Shown: piece by piece, positions 46,989 to 61,100 of the stretch | Layout of the letters: the number at the start of each line of letters is the position of its first letter | How positions within the stretch are numbered: the first letter of the stretch is position 1 | NCBI GenBank assembly: GCA_023974075.1 | Contig: CM043789.1 | Span: 37,186,661 to 37,250,660 of the forward strand | Direction of reading: 5' to 3' | DNA length: 64,000 nt | Source of the DNA: Chaenocephalus aceratus | Lineage: Eukaryota > Chordata > Actinopteri > Perciformes > Channichthyidae | Notes under the pieces: generated by a model | The model's database searches: none | What the model was told of the DNA's origin: nothing | Seen by the model: only the letters and a program-made list of their open reading frames with translations | Translations under genes and position numbers: made by a program

Positions 46989-48182
46989 GCCAGTGATCAG
47001 TACAATGAAACATATTAAGAATTACCTATATGTTCAACACTGTTTAGAAAACACATTAAGAAATCCCTACCACCAAAACAGCAACTATTAATGTTCAATT
47101 GTGCTGCAACTATAGGGTTATTCTGCTGGTTATTTTCCCTAATTAGAAATGGTTTGGTCTGTTGTTAAATTCCCTAAGTGTTATATATCTAAATGTTTTT
47201 TGTTGTTGTCAAATCAACAGTTAAAAACCCAAAGATTTACCAAAATACAGATGATTATACACCAGAGAATGGCTGCCAATGGCCTCACTGGATCTTCCTG
47301 GAACCAGTAAACATTTGGCATTTTTGCAAAACATTTTGTGGCTTTACAATCAAAAGTCTAATAGTAGCCAGATGTAATGTTATGTCAATTGACTGACAGA
47401 TTAATCAATAATGTTTTTAGCTTGAATATTTCCTCTCGGCTCCCAGATGTGCAAACTAAGCCTATATCAGCAAAACTAGGGGCTGAATCTAATCAGCCCT
47501 AACTATAAGCTTTATCAAAAAGGAAGGTCTTAAGCGCACTCTTAAAAACGGATAGGGTGTCTGCCGCCCGAACACAAACTGGAAGCTGATTCCACAAATG
47601 TGGAGCTTGATAAGAAAAGGCTCTGGCTCCCATTGTACTTTTAGAGACTCTAGGAACAACCAACAACCCTGCATTCTTGGAACGCAATGCCCTAGTAGGA
47701 CAGTAGGGTATAATGAGTTCTTTAAGGTAAGATGGCGATTCAGATTGTATACATCTGTACTGAACAAATGCTAACCTTATTTCTTAGAGTATTAACACTA
47801 TTTCAATTCACAAACATACAAACGTCACTTGACCCTGAAGGTGAGACAGGGAGGGAGTTTAAATCTGCTGCAAAAAAAAGGGACAGGGAACAAGAGACAG
47901 AAAGGGAGGAAGGATGGAGGGAGGGGGGTGTAGCAAAAATAACAAAGGCATGTGCCTGATGTCTCTCCTTGGTACTTCCCACTCCGTTACATAAAATCCC
48001 TCCTTCCCTGTTCTTAATCCCTTCATCTGCTCCTCCCTCCTCCCTGTCATTGGTCAGCTGGTGGGCTCCAAGCCCTGAACTTGTCTCGCCTCCTCCGAGT
48101 GGCTCAGAGTCCACTGAGGAGAGAGAGGAAGCAGAGCGGCGTTGGCAGCAGCATCAGTCACCTTGGAGCAGAAGAGGAGGAG
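46989..48182. other. dbndd2 5' flank
   Basis: Contains a LINE fragment (47500-47690). The purine-rich to pyrimidine-rich stretch at 47860-48060 leads into the probable dbndd2 promoter and leader. No CpG island or TATA box is obvious. Confidence 0.45.
47500..47690 (-). mobile_element. LINE ORF2 C-terminal fragment
   Basis: The minus strand reads LLVVPRVSKSTMGARAFSYQ, then APHLWNQLP and FKSALKTFLFDKAYS, the C-terminal signature of L2/Rex1-type ORF2. The reverse transcriptase domain is gone. Confidence 0.75.
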
Positions 48183-48215
48183 ATGATCGGCAGCATCCTG
48201 ATCCCCTCTGAGTGA
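48183..48215 (+). promoter_or_regulatory. Upstream ORF in the dbndd2 leader (10 codons)
   Basis: ATG at 48183 reads MIGSILIPSE and stops at 48213-48215, 27 bases before the main start codon. If the transcript starts further left it could lower translation of dbndd2. Confidence 0.4.
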
Positions 48216-48242
48216 TTATCTGTCCTGCGACTCTCCGGCATC

Positions 48243-48938
48243 ATGAGCTCCTCCTCAGCAAACCTCCACAACAAACGCCTGCCCTGTGAGTCATTTCCTG
48301 AACTTATGAACCTTTCTGCAGAAACATATCTTTAGTTGCAGAGGGATATGTTATGTGTTTATGTGGAGCAGGACCTTAGAGAGGACAACATGATTTTCCA
48401 TAATTCGTTGTCAGAGCAAAGATTGAGCATTTAAGGCAAGAAAACAGAAAATACAATTTCCACTGTTTATCTACTTCCTGCAGCATCTTTTAACATGTCG
48501 TAAATCCTGTTTATTATATTAAATCTGTTTATTTAGGGTGTGTGTTAAATGATGTCAAAGTTATGTCAAGCAAGTTGCTTTGCTTAATCTATTTATCAAT
48601 GACACTGAATTGTTTCACTGCTCCATAAGCCTCCTAATGGCCTCATATTTTAGTGTGTGTATTTGTGTGTGTGTGTGTGTGTGTCAGATATAATATAGAA
48701 GTCAGTCCATTAAGTAGCTGCCTTCATGTTGATGTTGCCTGAAGTGAACGGTCCAAGTTCTGAGTCAGCCAAAAATCGGACAGGAATGTTGAATCATCAG
48801 GCTGAGTAACGTCCACTAATACCAAGGGAATAGGACACACTCGCTTTGAGCAAAAACAGTGATGAATTCCCACACGCACGCACGCACGCACGCACGCACG
48901 CACACACGCACGCACGCACGCACACACACACACACACA

Positions 48939-48970
<32 letters not shown>

Positions 48971-49077
48971 CAGGTTTGGATTAGGGCCAGTGCAGGGCTT
49001 CAGACAAAGATCTCTTATTTCTAATGGGATTGTGCTGCAGATCTCATCAGTCGACTGACTGACTGACTGACTGCAGC

Positions 49078-49147
<70 letters not shown>

Positions 49148-52100
49148 ATGTATACATCACTTCAGGGGACATTACATTGACTTACATGCATTTCCTAGAG
49201 ACTTATCCAAACCTTAACCATAACCAACACATGCCTTACCCTAACCCTAACCCTAACCAAGTCTTCACCCTAAAATTGATGATTCCCCTTATGGGGACCT
49301 CCAATTTGTCCCCATAAGGGAGGCGAGTCCCCACACGTGACTATGTAAACAGATTTAGGTCCCCACAAGTATAGTAATGTGAGTACACACACACACACAC
49401 ACACCGAGCCCTGACATTCAATTAGTCCCAGTAAGATCACTCTATGGTTTCACAGGGATCAGACGGCTGTGGATCTTGAAGACGCCTCCCATCTGTTGCT
49501 CTGCCCATGGCTTCTTCTGTCACGTTCTGATTGTTGTGGGAATGAGCCAGAGAGCATCGCGTTGCTGTACTGTGGAGGGAAGGAGCCAGACAGCTGTCCA
49601 TAGCATGTTACAGACAGCTGGGGATTGGGTGGAAACGTTTCTATTCTCCACGTTCTTCTAAACTCGCTCCCCTTGGACGTGACCCAGATACAACTGAAGA
49701 GTAGATTCTGTTCAATGATGGAATTAGAGAGGATATGTTAGGATAGGATATACTTATTGATCCCTATTTGGGAAATGTTTGTGTTGCAGCAGCATAACAG
49801 ACATGGCATTGTACAATAAGGTAAAAGTCAATATCATGTACTGTGTGTATCTTCGTCCAGTCATGGAGCTCAAAGGGTAAAACAAAGAAATTAGCACATA
49901 AAAAGTATAGTCCATTTTAAATTAATGCACCAGCACTTACAAAGGCTTTATTGCACGTATTGTAATTCGCCTTGGATACGCCTCAGTTCAATAAAATGGA
50001 CCCTATTTTCACATGTTTTTATGTATGTTAGCCGGAAAGAGTTTGAAGTGTTGTAAAGAAATCTTTGTGCTATCTTAAATATATTCAATGTCTTGGTTGA
50101 ATATGAAGCGGATGCGACACAAGATTTCAGAACAAGATTTTCCCTTAGCTAAACTTGGTAAAGCACAGTTACAAACCGGTGCAAGTGAGTTAGTTTCCTT
50201 TTTTATAATGTTATCAGACACTGATAATGAAAACAATGCTTTCAGCAGATTGATGTTGCCCCAACCGGATTACAGCCAGTTAGACACAAACAAGGAGCAT
50301 TGAGCGGGATGTATAGGCAGAAACGGAATATAATAGTTATAACTTTGATTTCATTTGTGTATAATTACTTGAAACTGAAAACCTTTTATATCTTAATGGA
50401 GGGCGGTTCTTCTTCATGAAGTCTGCCCTGTTGTACCGCCGTGTTTCTACAGTAGCCCAAAACGGACAAACCAAATTCTTGCTCTCGAGAGGGTATGTTG
50501 CCTCTAATTGCAATTGGATTACAGTTTGTAAATACTGGCACTGGGATACTACCATACAGGTTGTTGGGTTTACTCTGAGTAAATATAATGTAAGGAAGTA
50601 TTTAATCTCTATTATGCTCTTTTTAGAAGCGCTTGTAACTATCAGGATAACTGTTGTCCAGTGTAAAGAAGGCCGGCAAGGCGAAAATGCACATATTAGT
50701 CCTATGTAAGCAAGGCCTTGTGTTAGCACTTCAAAGTAATTATGTGTGTGTTTGTGTGTGATTACACTAAACAGTGTTGCGTCGACGGATGAATAAGATT
50801 CCCATCAATCCAACAGACTGAGCTGTGAAGCCCCGGGGACACAGACCAGCTCCGCTCATTAGTTCTCTAACAAACCAATCTACTTACTGTTGAGCTGAAT
50901 CCTCTGTGTGAGACAAAGCGAACGCCTCCAGGCGTACATAGAGAGAGGCAGCAATTTATCACCCGAACACTCTTCCAAAAAGATACACCGTGTAGCGCCA
51001 ATGTAGCACAGATTCACCTAATCTATGTCTTTTATCTGGACCCTGAGTCTGTAATAAAGTGTTCATTCATTCACCTGTTTGGCCTGTGAGTGATTCGGAG
51101 TTGGAGAGGAAAGGAGGAGACATAAATAAGGCAAGAATTAAAATCCTCATCTTTGAAAATTAAATCAGTTCTAATCAAGCTCCAAACTCCAAGTCTCGTG
51201 TCCAAAAGGGGAGGACTCCACTGGTTTAAAAAACAAGTCCGATTGCATAGAGTTTATTATTTCTTTAAGTTGTGAAACTTAAACTACTTATACATTGATT
51301 TCTAACTTCAGTTAACAGTTTCTTAATGAGTTTATGTTTTGAATCACTTCAAGTCTTAATATGTTATGATGTTCATTTTGCACAATATGCGCACATTTAT
51401 ATTAAAAAGTAAATAAAACAGGATGGAGGCGTGTGGCACAGTGGTTAGTGCGTTGGTGTTCGGATCAGGGGGGCACAGGTTCAAACCCCACTGCAGCCAG
51501 CATGTCGTTGTGTCCCTGAGACACTTGCTCCTGTGCGGATGGCCCACAGTATTGAGTATGTAAGTCTCTTTGGATAAAAGCGTCTAACAACAAGTGACAT
51601 GTAAAGTAATGTGGTTTAGGGCTTTGCTACTTTGTGATTGACAAGTTGCCACCATAGCATTGTTAAGCATTCAAACAATCGAAGGAGTTTGCTGTTAATT
51701 GTACCTGTAGATTCATTGTGTTTCAAGGAAGCACTTCGCTGACTGAGCTAGCTTGCTAGCACTAGACTAGAGTTAGCTGCTAACGGTACCTGGCACTGTC
51801 GGGCCTCGTCTTGTGCAGCTCCACCCTCATGTCCTAATATGACCACCTCTGACTCTAAAGCAAAATGCTACTCTGAGGCATCAAAACACTGGAACCCAAA
51901 CAAACGGGTGACTACGTCCACCTATTTACCATTAATGTGTTTATAGGAGTGGAATAAGCAAAAGCACCAAGTCAGCTATTCTTATGGTTACTAAATGCAA
52001 GTAAAAAAAGGATAGTTCTGCTGTCCAATGGTTTGAATACTATAATCTTATATTTCACACAAATGTTTGTAAACAGTGATAATGCTATCAAGTAATAGTT

Positions 52101-55100
52101 TAATCTTTCTGACCGGTCAGTACTGGAAGAAAATGTGCCTTCTATAGCCGCCGGTATTTTCACGCTGCCTCTGTTCAGCCTCAACAAACAGACTGCCTGA
52201 GACGCTGTGTTTAGTTTAGACAAACATTCCCACAGTTCTCCCAGCTGAAATCAAAATAGCTTTAAACCTCCCTCAGAAACACGGGAGAGGCAGCTGGTCC
52301 CGGGAAGGGAAGAGAGCTGAGTGAATGTTGAAGTGATTGCAATGAGAGACGTCAGCACTGTACGAAGTTAACCTTTACCAAACTATCTAAGGTTTCAGGT
52401 TTGATTACTGATATAATTAACACTGTCAGTGTATCCACATGCACCATTTGCACCCTGAGCACTGTTACATTAAAGTCTATTAAAAGGTCTTTACCCAGGT
52501 GTCAACTTCAGTTAAAAACCGAAACATTGGAACATTCTTGAAATATCCAAATGTAAGTATAGTTAGTAAGTGCTAAATGATAAATGTTAAAAACTGCAAT
52601 GGAAAGGCATTGAGCTCTTATGACAAGAAATAGTAAATACATGAAAATATGAAAATGTTATATTTCCTGTTTTAAATTTGATTAACAGCAGTGGAAGGAA
52701 ACGAGCATTCATTCTCATTTTCTTTTGAAGATTTGATCAAAACATGAAAAATAATTCCATTACATCTGGATGGAAACCTGGTGATTAGTCCTCCAAGTAG
52801 AAAGGTTATCTAATTACTCTCTTCTTTTGTTTAGCATTGATTATCTTGCACATACAGAGCTTTCGAACATCACTGGCTTTGTAAGATTCCGTAAACAACA
52901 GTCAATAATGGTATTCTACTGTTTATGGATTCTGGGAAAGAGGATTTGTAAATGTTGAAAAAGTACTTTGTCATCTGGCGAAGCCCATTGTGTTGATCCC
53001 AACTCAGTTTGAGGGCTTATGGAGGGCAGTGGGGCAGGACACTGACCTACAAACAGTCCTATTGTCGGGCGGGTTGTGTTCCTGGCAGAAGGGAAGGGAG
53101 GAGAGGGTTAACACTGATTTCATTGTTGCACTGACGGGCTGCACTGATGGGGCCGAACACCGCTTTGTCCCGTCGAAAACAGCCATCTAATTTGCAAATA
53201 AAAACTCACACATGCATGCCCTAAATAACAGACCAGACAGACACACAAACACCCATAGACTGCTGCCATAAATAATGTACTGTCCTTGCAACTTGAGCCC
53301 AGTAAGTGCAGCCTTTTGTGGAACCAAAAATAAAATGGTAAGACAGAACAAAGTCTATTAGTGTATGTTTGACAAGCGAGGCCCCTTGTCTGTTCCTTTC
53401 AGTGGTGAAGCTACTGAGAAAAGATACAAGCAATGTGGTGGAAGTGCAACCATGATAAGTGTAGATATAGGATGTGCAGGATGAAGCATGCAACATCAGT
53501 TTTGTAAAGCTTGTGACAAATTAGCACATGCATTCCTCTGCTCTTGCTGTTGGAGCAGGATACATCTTCTACCTGTAGCCAACCAGCCGCTCCACCATTC
53601 CTCACGGCCGCCATTAATTACTGTAACAGCCTCACAGAGACTGATCCACTAATGACCAGCTGTACACTGTTAACAGCCTGCTGCTGCCGCTCTGGTCAAT
53701 TCTGTGCTGGAAGCTACGGAAGAGACTCGGTACAAAATAACAAGACACCCTCTTTAGCTGATGAGCCGGTGCAGAATTCCTCCTCTCTATCCTCTCCATC
53801 TCCAACCCACTCCCTTGTGTTGACTCACTTTTGGCTAACCTCTATCCCGTCATACTTTTGATTTTTTATGACACCCTCCTTGTTTTTCCTGCAAGTGTTC
53901 CCATCGTCCCTGATCTTTCCTCCCTCACACTTCTTGCTGCCTTTTTGTGTTAACAGCCACGTTCTGCCTGCCTTTGCATGATCTGCCCTCGGTCTAGAGA
54001 ACCCAGCTATGCACAATGAAATCTCCTCTGACAAAAAGTGCCTGAGCGGTAAGGGCAGCCTGTCTGTTCGTAGTGTCCTCATAAAAAAAATCGTCGTCTC
54101 ACATGCAGTTTCACGTCTGTCTGAGTTTGAAGGCGTCTGGCTCAGTGCACGCATGCCTTAACTCTCCAATATACAACTACAGGCTGTGTTTCAGAGAGAC
54201 AGAGGGGAAGGACACGCATTAGTTATTCACCTACAAGTACATACATTGTTGAATAAATGAAATCAGAAATACATGCCATATTTAGCTATTATTCTTGCTT
54301 GATTTGATTACATTTTTTCATTTATTTACTATAATATTTAAGAAATTATTCAAGTTATATCTATTTTATAGATTTTTAAAAATATTTGTGGATGATTAAG
54401 TCATTTGTGACCCGCTCTATCGAAATCAGTCGGAAGTCGCGACGGCTCATTTAAAAATAAACGTGGATTTGCGTAAAAAATATTTTTTCCGGGTTTGGGT
54501 GTTTTGTTTGATTTCAATTAAACAAAGTCTTGGCTTTCAGAATATTAAACTTGTTTCGGCAAATTCAGATGATAAATACAACTTTGAAGCTTCGGCATAA
54601 TTGCAAGCGGAGAACGGAGTCGCTTAACGTCACAGCAGGCATAACAACAGCCGGTGTTTCGTGAGGGTTTTCCCCGGGAAACAAACGCAAAATTACACAC
54701 ACACGTATCCACACACACTCGCGAGCTTCCCCTCCAAATGAAAATATCTTCCCTCCGTAGTATTTTGATCATTTGCTAATAACCAATCAGATCGATGGAT
54801 TCCTGAGGAGAGGAAACTTTGAAGGCCTTTTTCTCAAAACGATGACTCGGTGACAGTCATTATATAATGTGACATATGTTGCTTAATATTTGGAGTACAA
54901 CAACAATCCTGATATCATTAGAAAGCTAGGAATCTCCTCTTTCCAGCAGTGTATACAACTCAAAATGTGTCTTCGGGTCAATGCGACTGATTTCGATAGA
55001 GCATTTCACATTTGTTGTCTTCCATTCTGTTGGCAGAACGCGTTTCCAGTGGAAAATCGAAAATCCAGAATAATATTGAAAAATTGCAGAACCGGAAAAC

Positions 55101-58100
55101 ATTTGATGCATCACATTTTCTTTGATCCATTGCCATTTTATTTATTTATTAACATATTTAACAGATTATTTACTATTTTCAGAGGACATTGTTTGTCTTC
55201 CATACAAAGTGTGTTATCTGCACACGGAGCAGAGGAAAAGCACTAATTGTGGACCACAGATACCACAGTGCGTTTTCTTTGCAGTCTTCTCTTTATATTC
55301 AAAGATGGAAGGCTGAGGCAACACATGGAAGTATGTAGCAGCACCACAGCCATTTCAACAGTGATGACCTCATCTATTTGAACAACGTCTTCTCAGAAAA
55401 AGGCTTTGGTTCAGATGAATAGAGAGTCAAAGCGGAGAGGGAAGTGACGGTTCCCATCAGGGTTTCTGATTCACTCCAGTTCACAGAGGGGTTAGAGCCA
55501 CGGCTGCTCCTTCAACCGAGTGTAAAAACAACTGTATCATCGAGATGTAGTTTCCTGCTCCGTTCTGCCCTGATCTGGTCCTTTCCTCATCACCGGAGAG
55601 TTCACCAGTGAGCTCACATTTTGATCTAGCACAGTGATGAGCTAATGGCAGCCTGTGGGCGACACCGAGCCCTCCCCTGCCTTCATTTAGCCTCCAGATC
55701 AATGTGCTGCCTCCTGGGTTGTTAGTGCTGCCAAACTATTTCAGGGTCCCGTCCATTAAAAGGCACATGTTATGCAGATGGCAACACGAGAGGATGCTTC
55801 AATGCTGCTTTTTCACTGCAATTATGGGCTTCAATATGGGGCGATACTGTCTGCTGAGGATATTCCAGTGTTTGAGTAATCATGACTTATTGTGTGGAAG
55901 TGACTGGGATCCTTCTTCATATCTAAGAGTCAACATTAGGCCTGACTTAAAGGTTGTTTTGCACATTTTGTAAAATGAAATGTCCCAAATATACATTTAC
56001 TGATCTGTTATTCGATATTAAGAGGCAACTTGTTTGGTATTACAATTCAATTCAATACAATTACAATATATATGTATAAACATATTGAATTGAATAGATG
56101 GGCCCCAATTGTACTGATATCTGATCGTGCTATTTGAGAAAGCTTTGCCCCCATAGTCGAGAGCTTTTTGCGAATAGCTAAAAATAGAGAAAGACACCTG
56201 ATTCTTAGCATTTGTTGTTTTGACTCTGTATAGAATAGTGAATAGATTCATAGTAAAGCTGAAGACTGCTGAATATCGAACTATCTTGGTTCATGTAATT
56301 ACATTTTTATGTAAATTCGATTCAACAAAATAAGAATAAAAGTAAAAAAAGTGCAGAACAGGAAGAATTTCAGAAGGAGGTTTGCACTCACAACCAACTT
56401 GACAATTTACCAAACATTTAATCATCAGCACAGTGAATGATGTAACAGTTAAAAGTATGCATTTAGGTGACCCTCAAATGATGTCCTGTAAATGGCATCA
56501 TGCAGTAGTGCAGGCCAGTCCCTTCCCTCACATCTGAGCCTTTGTGTGCCTCTGAATGGACTCTTTTTTCTCTCTGCTGCCCAAGCGGAGAATCCGGGTT
56601 TGTCTTTATGTGGGGGTGTTGGGGGGGGGGGGGGGCAGAGGGGGAGTCACACGTCCGGCCTGCTGTGTCTGTCTCTGTCTTTGTTTCTGTTCCAGTCATT
56701 CCGCGTGTCCAACTGCCTCTGAACCCTGATCTGGGACCCTTTCTTCCCGTTAGTCTCTGAGCGCCCAGAGGAGGGAAGGAGAGAGAGAGAGATGGCAGAA
56801 AGAAAGAACGTTTTACAGAAAGAAAGAGAGAGGAACAAAACAGCTGACAGAGATATATACAAAAAGAGAGACAGTAAAGAAGAGAAACTCTGAATGAAGG
56901 AATGACAGAAAGACAGCCTCTCAGTTCGAGCTTCAGTCTGCAGGTCGTTCTTCTCCTGAGCAGCCACAGACCTCAGACGTCTTGTGGTATGAAACTAAAG
57001 ACTTTGAGTTGTGGCAGGTTTGACATGCGATCTCATCACCAGTGGACACTGCGGGCGGCTTTTCTTGTGACAGACGATTTACCCGTGTGAGTCCTAATCA
57101 GAGGTCACCGGGGTCGTCAGCAGCCAGGGAGGACGTATCGATCAAGGTGATTCGATGGGAAACAGGGCTGGGTAGGGAAGCGAAATCAATGCGAGGATAT
57201 CCATCTGCAGCTAACCTTTGGTTCTCCACAGGCTTCAGCTCTAAGTAGGAACAATCAATGCTGTGATCAATCATTGTATACCTGAGTGGGAAAAAACTCC
57301 AGGGTAAGCAATTTGTGTAAACATGTAGCCTGTAATCAAAAGCTGGATTTCTATTGGGTGGAGAGAATGCGATTAAAGTTAAGCCTGCTGATCTTTTAAA
57401 AAAAACGAAGAAGCAAAGTCAATCATCCGTTAAATTCAGTGTTCTGTTTGACACGATGTCCTCGGCTGGTCACATTAACACGGAGCTGTTCTAACACACG
57501 TCGGACAGGCAGCTCCTGATTGTAACTGACATGTTGCTTTGTCAGCGCTGCTCCCTTTTTGCTACGGGAAGGCCCCGGAGACTAAAGTGCTTCTTATTGT
57601 TAACAGTGCACGGAGAGGAGAGCGGGAAAACGCATCCGCACAAAGACGGAAATGCCATAAAGACGACTCACACCTGCAATCTCTGGGTCTCTCTTTTTCC
57701 CGCGAAAGATTGCAGAAAGACCCGTTTCCTGTGACGGCTGCACAGTCAGTGTGGCCGTTTCTCAATCGCGAGGATGCTTCCAAGTCACTTCCTTCAGAAA
57801 CGAAGCCAGTATGCTTCCAAGCCACGGCTTCGGAAAACGAAGAAGAATGGAACAGGCTAACAAGTGTGCCACTCTCTCTAACGGTTTCAACATAAACTGT
57901 ACCGATAATAAATACCTCACGATGTCTATCTAATTATGAACTTGCTTTACTTTCACGGAACACATGTTTGGTGGTAACAGATGTAACAAAGTAACATATT
58001 TACCAACACGTGTTCTACGCCACTACATACTTACATTTAAATGTGTGCTGCGTCGGTTCAGCCATTCTCCGCAAGGGTTTTTGAAATTGGTCCGTGCGCA

Positions 58101-61100
58101 AAGCATTGTGGGGATTTTAAGGACGCGAAGTCTACCCATGCGCAGCCTCGAAATTTCCCCCAAACCAAGGACGCGGCCTCGGTGGAATTCCAAGTATGCT
58201 GGAGATTGGAACAGTCCTTCGGCGGCACTTGATGACGTAGTATCCTTGAAATATTGGCTTGGAAGCCAGTATCCTCGAGATTGCAATGGCCAGACTCCGT
58301 CGTTGCCATCCATCAGGAACATCATCAGCTCCTGCGGGGTGCTTTCTTTCACTGTTATGGTAGTGAGCAGCGACGGAAACTACTTAAAGGGAAAGGGTGC
58401 CATTTCACACATCAAAGGTCTCTGAAGTTCATATACAAATAAAAACTGTAAAAAGCCTTTTGAGCTTCCACGAGGAGTTGCACCAACACTGCTGGGATTT
58501 CAGTTATAGTTGAGGCTGAAGACTACAGGTTTGGAGATACTTACAACATCTGGGGGTGTAATTGTAGAAACAAGTGAGTATTTTTGTCTTAGGCTAGCAG
58601 CTTCGAATGCTTCGAACATATTTATTTGGTGGTCGAGATGAATTGTGGGTAATGTAGGCACCATGTTTTGGCACAATAATAATAGAAGACAATATCTCTG
58701 GTTCTGCTGTTTCCATTTTGTCCCTTTTTTTTTACTTTGTGCCTTGAGTACAACAAAGTTTCATGAGTGCAAAGCTTAACCAAATAAATGAGAACATTGG
58801 CAAAATGAATGTGGTTATCCAAAATAAAATAAAACAGCTCTGATGATGTTGTGAGGATGATCTCTTTTTTAACTAGGGCTCTCGAGTTGATTATATTTAG
58901 ACTTCAATGAAAGACTCTTCTGCTTCACAATTTTGAATAATAACCAAATGAAGGAACAGACTAAAGAGTCTGCACGGCACTATTCATACACATTATTGTC
59001 ATGTTTCTAAGCTTGTAATGACCATTATAGTCATTGACAAGATCATACAAAATGTAATGATAGATTGTTGTAAGTATGCATCAGTGTGAGCAAAACAAAA
59101 CATGGCGTACAGAAAAAAACACACACATACGTGACAGTACACACAGTCTGCCAGGTAGACGTCACGTCTTCCTGTCAGTCTGCTTTTAGATGTTTGTGTT
59201 TTAGTCTTTGTGGGGGGGGGGTCCGGGTTCTGGCAATGCTCACACATACTGCAGCCTGTATGAACTGTCAGCTGTTCCCACCCTAAGGTTTCAGTCGTCC
59301 TCTCCAAAGCTGTCTGTTTCTCTGATCCCAGACACAGTGAGGCACCCAGGAGGCATCCTGTCAACAGAGCCGAGCTGCAGCGACATGCTCCTGTCCCGCT
59401 GTCACAACAAACTGTACAGCACTGCACTGACACGGCACTCTTTTAGGCACAATCCTCATTTTTGGGGGACTAACATTGTTGCAGCTTAATCCTGACGGCA
59501 GGAGGCTTTAGGTTGTGGCTCATTATGAGATTCATTGTCTCTAAACATTGTCAGAGACTCCCAGGAATCTTTCCTTTCCTGCTATTGTACTATTTTACCC
59601 AGCGGTGTATTTAGAGCTGCTGTGCTGCGCTCACCACAGGCTGAATAATCTCCACATCATTCCCAGTATAGACATGGCTTGAAAGCCTCATACAGTTATC
59701 TTGCAGGTAAAAGCTCCTCACAACCCACATGCTGCTGTTCTGACGCATGCACTTAAAAGGCTGCGACATGTATCAGTGCACGCTCAATATGTGCCGAAAA
59801 ATGCAACGTGTCAACAAAATGTCTTGCTGACTATTTTTTTCACTGAGCAACTTTGCCTTTCTTGCCAAAAGTCAGATAAGCAGATCAATACCACTCTCTT
59901 ATGTATGTGTGAGGTAAATATTAATTTAGAGCCAGAACACACTTAGCTTAGCTTAGCACACATACTGTATGAAGGGGGAAACAGCTAGCTTTGCTCTGTC
60001 CACCTAACATAATCTGTATATCTCATTAACATGTTTACCTTTATGTCTAATCGTACCACTTGTTGTAAGGGTTTAGTGAGCTTTAGTGGTACTGGTAAGC
60101 AGATTATGTCACCTTTAAAAATAAGCAGGCTCGCTGTTTTCCTTCCTACACATTTTACTATATGTTGTTTTTCTTTACATTTGGTATTGTAACTCAAACG
60201 AACAGTACAGACCAGTATGTTCCCTGTTTCTCGTTCCTCGTGCAGTCACACTGCCTTTCACTCCTCCACTTCACACAACGACCTTGTTCTAAGCTTTATT
60301 GCAACCATGCTGATGATCCGGAAAATGGGATCGCATGTATAAATAAGGTCAATTTAGCGAAGCACCTGATTGCTTGCCACAGCAGTGGATCCAACTATAA
60401 TCCTTGGGAATGAAAGCACATTAGAAAATGGAAACAGCTGACCAGGAATATATTTAATTCATGTGATGTTATATAAGACTTTTCATAACCTCTGCATAAG
60501 TCCATAAGAAGAGGATCCGACCACCTCATGTCTCTCACTTAAAGCTCAATGTCTCCCCCTTCTGGCAACCTGCATTTGACCCCTGTGTGACTGTGCAATG
60601 GGTCTCAAACGATTTGTCATAATTAAATAAATACCAGGTAGCACCTACATCCAGAGTGGAGTGAACTTGTCTGTGACATAATCTTGTACGGTGTTAGATT
60701 GAAATGTTGACTAACTTGCCCTTCAGCCTCCAATTTCCAGGTATCAGTTACAAAACGTTACCTGAACTTATGTCTTGCTAACTTCCTGTCCTCCATGTTG
60801 TGATTCCAGCTGAGACCGAGCGAGGCCAGAGGCTCCCAGATGTGGACGCAGCACAGCAGCTCAAGTTAAGAGAGAGGCAGCGTTTCTTCGAGGAGGTCTT
60901 CCAGCACGATGCGGACGTCTACCTGTCCTCGGCACACCTGTGTATCCGAGACTTTAAGAGACGTGAGTCAGACTGCTGGCTTCTCCATGGCTCCAAAATT
61001 AATGTTCATACAGATTATTTCATTGCCTCCCCTTCCCCTGCAGCTCCGATTGGCAGCATCTCATCCATGGAGGTGAACGTGGACATGATGGATCAGATGG

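Larger units (their letters stand above)
48286..60809. other. dbndd2 intron 1
   Basis: 12.5 kb. It contains module copy 2 and CA tracts (48870-49404), a retroelement-like tail near 49740-49800, a conserved-looking fish repeat near 50380-50500, a SINE (51425-51605), the inverted-end element at 54406-55010 and a second one at about 57745-58300. No other gene recognised; 51.6-54.4 and 58.5-60.8 kb look empty. Confidence 0.55.

Noticed and set aside
49230..49260. Telomere or chromosome end suggested by CCCTAA repeats
   Set aside because: Only a few units inside a dispersed 240-bp module that occurs three times; unique genes continue on both sides.
57964..58425. 153-codon plus-strand frame
   Set aside because: It crosses a repeat-like unit with inverted ends; composition and words match no protein family I know, and an overlapping minus frame is equally open.
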